NCBI GenBank assembly: GCA_902795045.1
Contig: CADBJU010000012.1
Span: forward strand, 1-64,000
Length of the DNA: 64,000 bases
Source: Oscillospiraceae bacterium
Lineage (GTDB): Bacteria > Bacillota > Clostridia > Oscillospirales > Oscillospiraceae
Direction: 5' to 3'
In this document: positions 58,582 to 64,000 of the stretch, piece by piece
Layout of the letters: the number at the start of each line of letters is the position of its first letter
How positions within the stretch are numbered: position 1 is the first letter of the stretch
Notes under the pieces: model-generated
The model's input: only the letters and a program-made list of their open reading frames with translations
What the model was told of the DNA's origin: nothing
Database searches by the model: none
Position numbers and translations under genes: made by a program

Positions 58582-60135
58582 TTAGTCGTTGTCGATGTCG
58601 AGGTCGACCGGCTTCTTGTCGTCGGGATCGACGCCGGTGGCCTCCTCCTCGGCCTTCTTCTCCAGCTTGTTCATGAAGATCGGGGAGAGGATGCCGACGA
58701 TGCACAGGGCGATCAGCACCCAGCACACGACGGAGGAGAACAGCACCGAGATATTGCCGCGCGAGGTACGCAGCGCGTTTCTGAGGCCCTTCTCGCCGAT
58801 GGGCCCGAGGATCAGGGCCAGGACCACGGCGGCGGTGTTGAGATCGAACTTTCGCATCAGATAGCCCAGCACGCCGAAGGAGAGCATCACGACGATGTCC
58901 ATGATGTTCTTGTGGATGGCGTAGGAGCCCACGAAGCAGAGGACCGTCACGCAGGGGATCAGGATCGCGTCGGACAGACGGGAGATCTGCGCAAAGCCGC
59001 GGCAGCCCAGAAGGCCGATGCCCAGCATGAAGAACTGGACGAGCACGAAGCCCGCGAAGAAGGTGTAGGTCATCGGGGCGTACTTGCCGAAGAGCTCGGG
59101 GCCGGGGGTAAGGCCCTGGATGACGAGGCCGCCCATCAGCACCGCCGTGACGGATTCGCCGGGAATACCGAGCGTCAGGGTCGGGATCAGGGAGCCGCCG
59201 GTGACGGCGTTGTTGGCCGCCTCGGAGCCCGCCACGCCCTCGATGGAGCCCTTGCCGAACTGCTCCTTGTGCTTGGAAAACTGCCGGGAGGTGTTGTAGC
59301 CCAAAAAGCACGCGATGGACGCGCCCGCGCCCGGCAGGATGCCGATGAGGTTGCCGATGATCCAGGAGCGCACGATGGTGGGACGGAGGATCTTCCGTTC
59401 CTCTCGGCTCAGGCTCATCTTGTCGGTGAACTTGGTAGCCTGAGCGCGGGCCTTGATCTTCTTCTCGGCCAGGATGAAGACCTGGGACATGGAGAACAGG
59501 CCAATCAGGGCACAGGTGGTATTGATGCCCTCGGCGAAGTAGGAGCTCGGCATGAAGCGCTTGACGCCGGAGATCGGGTCAAGGCCGATGGTGGAGATCA
59601 GCAGGCCAAGCGCGCCGGACATGAGGCCTTTAATCATGGATTTGGACGACACGCCCGCAATGATCGTCAGGCCGAAGATGGAAAGCCAGAAGTACTCGGC
59701 CGACATGAACTTGAGCGTCAGCTTTGCCAGCAGAGGGGAGAAGAAGTACAGGGACACGCAGCTCAAAAGGCCGCCCCAGAAGGAGGCGTAGCAGGCGGTA
59801 AAGAGCGCCTTGCCCGCTTGTCCGCGCTGGGTCATCTGGTAGCCTTCGATGGCCGTAGCCGCCGAGGCTGGGGTACCGGGGGTATGGATCAGAATGGCGG
59901 AAATGGAGCCGCCGAAGATCGCGCCACAGTAGATGGCTCCGAGAACGATGAGGCCGGTCTCGGGCTTCATCGTGAAGGTCATGGGCAGCATCAGGGCCAC
60001 GCCCATCGCGGCCGAAAGCCCCGGCATGCAGCCGATGACAATGCCCATGGCCACGCCGCCTGCCATCATCAGAAGGTTAATGGGAGTCAGGGCATTGAGA
60101 AAGCCCGCGCCCATCAGAGATAAGGTATCAAGCAT
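58582..60135 (-). CDS. tctA: tripartite tricarboxylate transporter large permease
   Basis: 517 residues, about 11-12 TM helices. The TctA signature IVIGCMPGLSAAMGVALMLP lies near 33 and a second glycine-rich motif (IGILPGAGASIACFLGY) near 265. A long acidic cytoplasmic tail follows. It transports tri- or dicarboxylates with TctB and the periplasmic-type binding protein TctC, all in one operon here. Substrate not predictable. Confidence 0.93.
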   Translation of the reverse strand: MLDTLSLMGAGFLNALTPINLLMMAGGVAMGIVIGCMPGLSAAMGVALMLPMTFTMKPETGLIVLGAIYCGAIFGGSISAILIHTPGTPASAATAIEGYQMTQRGQAGKALFTACYASFWGGLLSCVSLYFFSPLLAKLTLKFMSAEYFWLSIFGLTIIAGVSSKSMIKGLMSGALGLLISTIGLDPISGVKRFMPSSYFAEGINTTCALIGLFSMSQVFILAEKKIKARAQATKFTDKMSLSREERKILRPTIVRSWIIGNLIGILPGAGASIACFLGYNTSRQFSKHKEQFGKGSIEGVAGSEAANNAVTGGSLIPTLTLGIPGESVTAVLMGGLVIQGLTPGPELFGKYAPMTYTFFAGFVLVQFFMLGIGLLGCRGFAQISRLSDAILIPCVTVLCFVGSYAIHKNIMDIVVMLSFGVLGYLMRKFDLNTAAVVLALILGPIGEKGLRNALRTSRGNISVLFSSVVCWVLIALCIVGILSPIFMNKLEKKAEEEATGVDPDDKKPVDLDIDND

Positions 60136-60150
60136 TTTTCAAGCCCTCCT

Positions 60151-60615
60151 TTACTTTTTGAGTGCTTTCATCACGGTGCCCACCGGCAGCTTCACGCCCA
60201 GGAACTTCTGGAACGCAAAGTAGATGAGACCCACGATGACGACCACGGTGATCGCGGTGTAAAGCGGCGGAACCTTCAGGAACAGGAGCACCGCCACCAT
60301 AAACACCACGGTGGAAATGTAGAAGCCAAAGAAATAGATGCACACCAGATACAGGATGGTGGCCGCCAGGCAGAAGAAGAACTGCCTGGGCTGGAAGCCC
60401 GCGAACACCTCATCCACGCCGCTCTCCACGCCGTACTTTTTCGCGTTGACCAGCATCTGCACAAGGTACAGCGTCGTCAGGCCGAAGAGCAGGATGATGG
60501 TAAAACGCGGGTAGGTCTGGCTCGAAGCCTTGAGCTTCGTCATATGGTAATAGAAAAAGCCACAGACGGCGTACATGAACAGCACGACGCCTATGTCCGT
60601 CTTCTTCATCTTCAA
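60151..60615 (-). CDS. tctB: tripartite tricarboxylate transporter small permease
   Basis: 154 residues, four TM helices (IGVVLFMYAVCGFFYYHM; LATILYLVCIYFFGFYI; TVVFMVAVLLFLKV; AITVVVIVGLIYFAF). Matches the TctB small membrane subunit. 15 nt before tctA. A palindromic repeat separates it from tctC. Confidence 0.9.
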   Translation of the reverse strand: MKMKKTDIGVVLFMYAVCGFFYYHMTKLKASSQTYPRFTIILLFGLTTLYLVQMLVNAKKYGVESGVDEVFAGFQPRQFFFCLAATILYLVCIYFFGFYISTVVFMVAVLLFLKVPPLYTAITVVVIVGLIYFAFQKFLGVKLPVGTVMKALKK

Positions 60616-60650
60616 GGGACAATCCCTCCTTTATAGCTCTCTCTTCTCAC

Positions 60651-60804
60651 TGTAGGGGCCGATGCTTATCACGCGGCCCGGCAGCTAAAACGGAAATCAT
60701 ACATCAATCCCCGGCGAAACCGTGTCAGTGTTTGCGTTTTCGCCGGGGATTTTTCATTGCGTCAATATGTATCGTGCGGGCCGCCGAGGGCGTCGGCCCC
60801 TACG
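60651..60804. repeat. GTAGGGGCCGA palindromic element with internal hairpin, in the tct operon
   Basis: Ends GTAGGGGCCGATGC and GGGCGTCGGCCCCTAC are inverted repeats; a second internal stem AATCCCCGGCGAAA/TTTTCGCCGGGGATT is complete and nearly identical to the thrH terminator. It lies between tctC and tctB. Confidence 0.88.
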
Positions 60805-60825
60805 ATATTCTCTCCAGGAATCAGC

Positions 60826-61788
60826 TTAGTAATCGTACCAGAAGCCCTCGGACAGGCTTTCAGTGAATCTCTGCTGCTGCTCAATGAGCTCGCCGGTCGC
60901 CTTGGCATCCTTGAAATCCGTAGTGAAGCTTGCGGCAGCCTCCTGATACTCAGGATCTTCCATTGTGGCCTTGAAGGCTTCCTCATAGAACTTGATCACG
61001 TCCTCGCTCACGCCGGCGGGAGCCACGATGCAGCGGGAGGAGCCCAGCCAGTCGGGATAGTAACCCAGTTCGGCAAGGGTGGGGACGTCGGGCAGCTCTT
61101 TAATACGCTCGGGGCTGAATACACCGAGAATGCGCACTTCGTTCGCCATGGAGGCGATATCAGCGACCTTGACGACGCAGAAGTCGGCCTCGCCGCCGCG
61201 CAGACTCAGCAGCTCGTCAGCAGTGTTGCCCTGCTGAACATCTATGTAGGTAAATTCGGCAGAGTTGGCAAAGGCCTGAGCGCCGATGTGGTTGGAAGCG
61301 CCGTTGCCGTTGGTCGAGGCGATCAGCTCATCCTTGGTGCCTTGCTTTTCACGGCCATAGGCTACAAGCGCGTCAAGATCGGGGAAACGGTCATCGTCTG
61401 CACGTACGACAACAATGGAAGTCTCGGTGACGTGATTGCAGATGGCGGCAAAATCATCGGTCTTGTAGGTGCCGAGCTCCTTTACGATGGAATTGTTGAA
61501 GTTTGGCAGATTGATGAAGCCGATGGTCATGCCGTCGGGGTCAGACTCCGCCAGCTTGGACCAGCCGATGGAGCCGGAGCCGCCGTCGACATTGTCGATC
61601 ACGATGGTCTGACCGATGTACTTTTCCGCGTACTTGGCGAGAATGCGCGCTGTCTGGTCTGTGCCGTTGCCGGCTTTGTACGCGACAATCATACTGACCG
61701 GTCCGTTGGGTGCGAAGTCGGCATACGCGGAGGCCGTCAGCGCAAAGATCATGCACAGGACGAGCGCGAGGGCAAAGATTTTTTTCAT
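60826..61788 (-). CDS. tctC: tripartite tricarboxylate transporter substrate-binding protein (Bug family)
   Basis: 320 residues with a signal peptide (KKIFALALVLCMIFALTASAYA; no lipobox cysteine). The Bug/TctC-type fold: SMIVAYKAGNGTDQTARILA at 32-51, DNVDGGSGSIGWSKLA near 73, and the ligand loop region LPDVPTLAELGY. It captures the substrate outside the cell. First gene of the operon. Confidence 0.92.
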   Translation of the reverse strand: MKKIFALALVLCMIFALTASAYADFAPNGPVSMIVAYKAGNGTDQTARILAKYAEKYIGQTIVIDNVDGGSGSIGWSKLAESDPDGMTIGFINLPNFNNSIVKELGTYKTDDFAAICNHVTETSIVVVRADDDRFPDLDALVAYGREKQGTKDELIASTNGNGASNHIGAQAFANSAEFTYIDVQQGNTADELLSLRGGEADFCVVKVADIASMANEVRILGVFSPERIKELPDVPTLAELGYYPDWLGSSRCIVAPAGVSEDVIKFYEEAFKATMEDPEYQEAAASFTTDFKDAKATGELIEQQQRFTESLSEGFWYDY

Positions 61789-61878
61789 GGGTCTTCCTCC
61801 TTTTCATGATTCCGGACGCATCATGATGCGCCCGCTTTCCGTTACGGAGTTTCTCTCTGTCTCCGATTTACAGGTTTT

Positions 61879-61907
61879 ACTATACCATGATTGTTCAAAC
61901 ATTACAA
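61879..61907 (-). promoter_or_regulatory. promoter of the tct operon
   Basis: Minus strand TTGTAA (61902-61907), 17-bp spacer, TATAGT (61879-61884), about 90 nt before tctC. The leader has no recognised riboswitch. Confidence 0.65.
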
Positions 61908-62015
61908 GCGTTATTTCTAAAAGTGTAATAAGAAAGTAGCAGTATTTTTGGCAGTATTGCATAATTCCAGGAGAAATTTTTGTTAAGTTTCCCTATTTTG
62001 CCTGATGCCGCAGCA

Positions 62016-62057
62016 AAAGAAAAAGGACCTCTTCGGTCAAAAGATCGGAGGGGTCCT
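62016..62057 (-). terminator. terminator of the exported beta-helix protein gene
   Basis: AGGACC/GGTCCT-based hairpin with a bulge, followed on the minus strand by TTTTTCTTTT. Starts 9 nt after the stop at 62066. Confidence 0.7.
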
Positions 62058-62065
62058 GCGACGTA

Positions 62066-63424
62066 TTACTTTTTCGGCGGCTTGTCACCCTTTCCGTGTC
62101 CGCTGTCGGGCGGTGTCGGCATATCGTGCGGGCGTGCCGGGGCGCTGCCGGATGCGCCGCTGACAGGGCTGCCTTCAGAGGCTGTGCCTTCGGTGTACAC
62201 CTCGCCGTCCACGGTGAGGGTATGGCCGTTCAAGTCGATGCTGTCCGCGTCGCACTTGAGGCTCTTGACATGCGAGTCCCCGGTCAGGACCCATCTGGCC
62301 CCGTCTGTGAGCTCCACATACACCTCGCCCTCGTCATCGGGATTGACAGCGCCTGTGAGCACGCTTCCGTCCCAGAGGTGCAGGTTCAGTGTGGAAATGC
62401 TGTCCACGAGCAGATCTCCGTCCAAAGTCTGAGCCGCGGTATAGAGCTCGACGTGCCCGCCGTTTGCCCCTTCCCTGCCCCAGCCCGCGGCGGCTGCGCG
62501 GAGGAAGACGCCGTCGGGATCGTCGTTGACGATCCGGGCAGCGGTGAGCTGGATGACGGCGCGGGTGTTGTTGACAAAGAAGATGTCGCCGTTTAAGTTC
62601 GTGATGCTGCCGCCGCGCATGGTGAAGGAGGCCTCCCCCTCATCCGCGTCGCCGGACATGGACTGGTAGAGCATGACCGCCTGATACCAGGGGGACTTGC
62701 CGCTGTTCTTCTGCGTGTTGGCGGCGGTGAGTGCGACGTTTTCGAGCGTCACGGAATTCTTTCCCTCCACGACGACGCCCTGGGAGGCCGTGGTGCTGAG
62801 CTCGGCATCGGTGACGGTAATATCTGCGGTGGAGTAAACGGCAGGCGAGCCGACCCCGGCGGTGTCATAGGTGCCGCCCGTGACGTTTACCGTGCCGCCG
62901 CCCCGGTCGGAGCGGATGGCGGCGGAGGATCTGCCCGTCGTGTGGACCACCACATTGTCCGCGTTCATGGTGGCGCCCCCCGTGGTCATGAGGCCGCCGG
63001 AGCAGTCACCGCCGGTCACGATGGTGGAGTCGGCAATGCTCACGACGGTATCCTCGCCGCAGCTGAAAACGGCGTTTGCGTGCTTGCCGTCGGTCGTGAC
63101 CGAGACCTCGCGCAGCGTAAGCGCCGCTCCGTTTTCGGCAAGGACGGCGGCGTTTTCGCCGTAGAAGTCCGCCTCGTCCCCTTCGGCGCTGCCCGTCTTG
63201 GTGACGGTGATGTTGGAATAGAAGGCCGCCTCGCCGTCAGCCTCAATGGCGTGGCCGCCGACGGTATTGTCAGCGAAGCTTTCGCCGGCGGTGGGTGCGG
63301 GACTGTAAAGCGCCGGTACAGGCGACAGATCCGACGCCTGGGCGGCGGTGCAGCCGGTGAGCCCCCGGTCTGCCAGCAGTAAAAGCGCCGCGACGAGCGC
63401 GCATGATTTCATATTGAGCCTCAT
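62066..63424 (-). CDS. exported lipoprotein with parallel beta-helix repeats
   Basis: 452 residues from the ATG at 63424 (GAAGGAGGG RBS); the frame from 63499 has no RBS. Signal peptide with a probable lipobox (L-T-G-C at 23-26), a beta-helix-like body with recurrent Gly/Thr/Asn-rich strands (GGATMNADNVVVHTTG, GGTVNVTGGTYDTAG), and a Pro/Gly/Lys-rich tail (PPDSGHGKGDKPPKK). It resembles surface adhesin or pectate-lyase-fold proteins without catalytic motifs. Substrate or function unknown. Confidence 0.75.
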   Translation of the reverse strand: MRLNMKSCALVAALLLLADRGLTGCTAAQASDLSPVPALYSPAPTAGESFADNTVGGHAIEADGEAAFYSNITVTKTGSAEGDEADFYGENAAVLAENGAALTLREVSVTTDGKHANAVFSCGEDTVVSIADSTIVTGGDCSGGLMTTGGATMNADNVVVHTTGRSSAAIRSDRGGGTVNVTGGTYDTAGVGSPAVYSTADITVTDAELSTTASQGVVVEGKNSVTLENVALTAANTQKNSGKSPWYQAVMLYQSMSGDADEGEASFTMRGGSITNLNGDIFFVNNTRAVIQLTAARIVNDDPDGVFLRAAAAGWGREGANGGHVELYTAAQTLDGDLLVDSISTLNLHLWDGSVLTGAVNPDDEGEVYVELTDGARWVLTGDSHVKSLKCDADSIDLNGHTLTVDGEVYTEGTASEGSPVSGASGSAPARPHDMPTPPDSGHGKGDKPPKK

Positions 63425-63742
63425 AAGGTGATCCCTCCTTCTCGGGATTTTAACGATCATAAGCCTTGACGCTGCACGCTTTCTGAATGTTCCCGGCATT
63501 CATACAATGTTTACAAGTTTTGGTGAAACCGGCATTTGCACGGTAAAATGGATTTAACTGTCTCTGTCAGAGAAATATGTCTTTCCCGTTATTCTGCGGA
63601 ACACCTGTCGAAATTTGGCGCGCATACTTGTAGACGGTGAAAAAATGTGATAAAATAAATGTGGATTAGTGCGCCCTTTTACGAACATCGGGCGCAGTAT
63701 CCGAACTGGATACAGCTTTGATCCAACCGCAAGGGGGATATC
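63425..63742 (+). promoter_or_regulatory. intergenic region with promoter and tandem hairpins upstream of an exported protein
   Basis: A plus-strand promoter TTGTAG (63628-63633), 17 bp, TAAAAT (63651-63656), precedes two adjacent hairpins in the leader: GCGCCC/GGGCGC (63671-63695) and GTATCC/GGATAC (63697-63713). The two stems, separated by one base, could form a riboswitch-like or protein-binding element. The rest of the region (63425-63620) shows nothing else convincing. Confidence 0.5.
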
Positions 63743-64000
63743 ATGAAAACACGCTTCAACCGGGCAGGGATCCTTTTCCTTCTGCTGGCGCTGTTTTATG
63801 CGCTGCTGCCCGCGGCATGGGCCGAGGAATGGACTGCGCCCGTGCTGTCGGAAGAGATCGCTGCAGCGGATGATTATACCGATTATATTGTGCTTGAGGA
63901 AGAGGTCCCCGCATACGAATACCTGATCCTCGAGGAAGCGGTCACGCCGCTTGAGGAGGAGCTGCTGCCGGAGGAGGCCCCCGCCGCCAAGCCGCAGTCC
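63743..64000 (+). CDS. exported acidic protein, 5' part only (runs off the window)
   Basis: 86 codons are visible. Signal peptide (KTRFNRAGILFLLLALFYAL then PAAWAEE), followed by a strongly acidic, Glu-rich segment with YxYLILEE-type repeats. AAGGGGG RBS. The 3' end lies outside the window; function cannot be judged. Confidence 0.75.
   Translation, partial: MKTRFNRAGILFLLLALFYALLPAAWAEEWTAPVLSEEIAAADDYTDYIVLEEEVPAYEYLILEEAVTPLEEELLPEEAPAAKPQS

Overview
The window looks like a chromosome segment of a high-GC gut-type Clostridium relative (class Clostridia, probably Oscillospiraceae; this is inference from gene content and style). The pointers are RNase Y, a Prp-type protease with its LQxFA-like substrate motif, anaerobic NrdD/NrdG under NrdR-like boxes, a FeoA-FeoA-FeoB cluster with a FeoB-associated Cys-rich peptide, and families of palindromic intergenic repeats. 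No rRNA, tRNA or CRISPR array was seen.

Layout. (1) 1-13.7 kb: the right part of an integrative element. A compact plus-strand operon (193-11175) carries a ubiquitin-like/PRTRC-type set: a JAMM peptidase, a ThiF/E1 and a PRTRC-B/E2-like protein. With it come a DNA methyltransferase, a Rad52-like annealing protein, a Rad50-like ATPase, a primase-like CHC2/TOPRIM protein and unrecognised proteins. A sigma-like regulator, an excisionase and a tyrosine integrase close the element next to ychF. The left edge of the window seems to be the end of an IS that cut into the first gene. (2) 13.7-32.6 kb: ordinary chromosome, with ychF, nrdDG, a permuted GH3 glucosidase, cysK-cysE, an MMPL transporter overlapping a giant GLUG surface protein, an inositol-phosphatase family gene and rny. 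(3) 32.6-49.3 kb: a compact short-tailed-phage-like cassette on the minus strand, reading terminase, portal, Prp protease, scaffold, N4-gp56-type capsid, nozzle-like protein, fibres, lysozyme and holin. A divergent Xre repressor and an ImmA/IrrE-like protease precede it. It has no integrase, replication genes or tape measure, and two host-type palindromic repeats sit inside it, so it may be a decayed or domesticated prophage, conceivably a gene-transfer-agent-like particle. (4) 49.3-64 kb: threonine synthesis (thrC-thrH), a VOC protein with azlCD, a probable unassigned structured RNA, mtnN, a LysM protein with a double-glycine-like leader, the feo iron(II) uptake operon, a tripartite tricarboxylate transporter (tctC-tctB-tctA), an exported repeat-rich lipoprotein and the start of an exported acidic protein.

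The most interesting items are the E1/E2/JAMM plus Rad52/Rad50 module, the compact prophage-like cassette that encodes a Prp homologue alongside a capsid bearing the Prp cleavage-type motif, the unassigned transcription unit at 53.4-53.7 kb, and a 5-bp tandem array directly in front of thrH. All functional statements rest on motif reading by eye; no searches were run.
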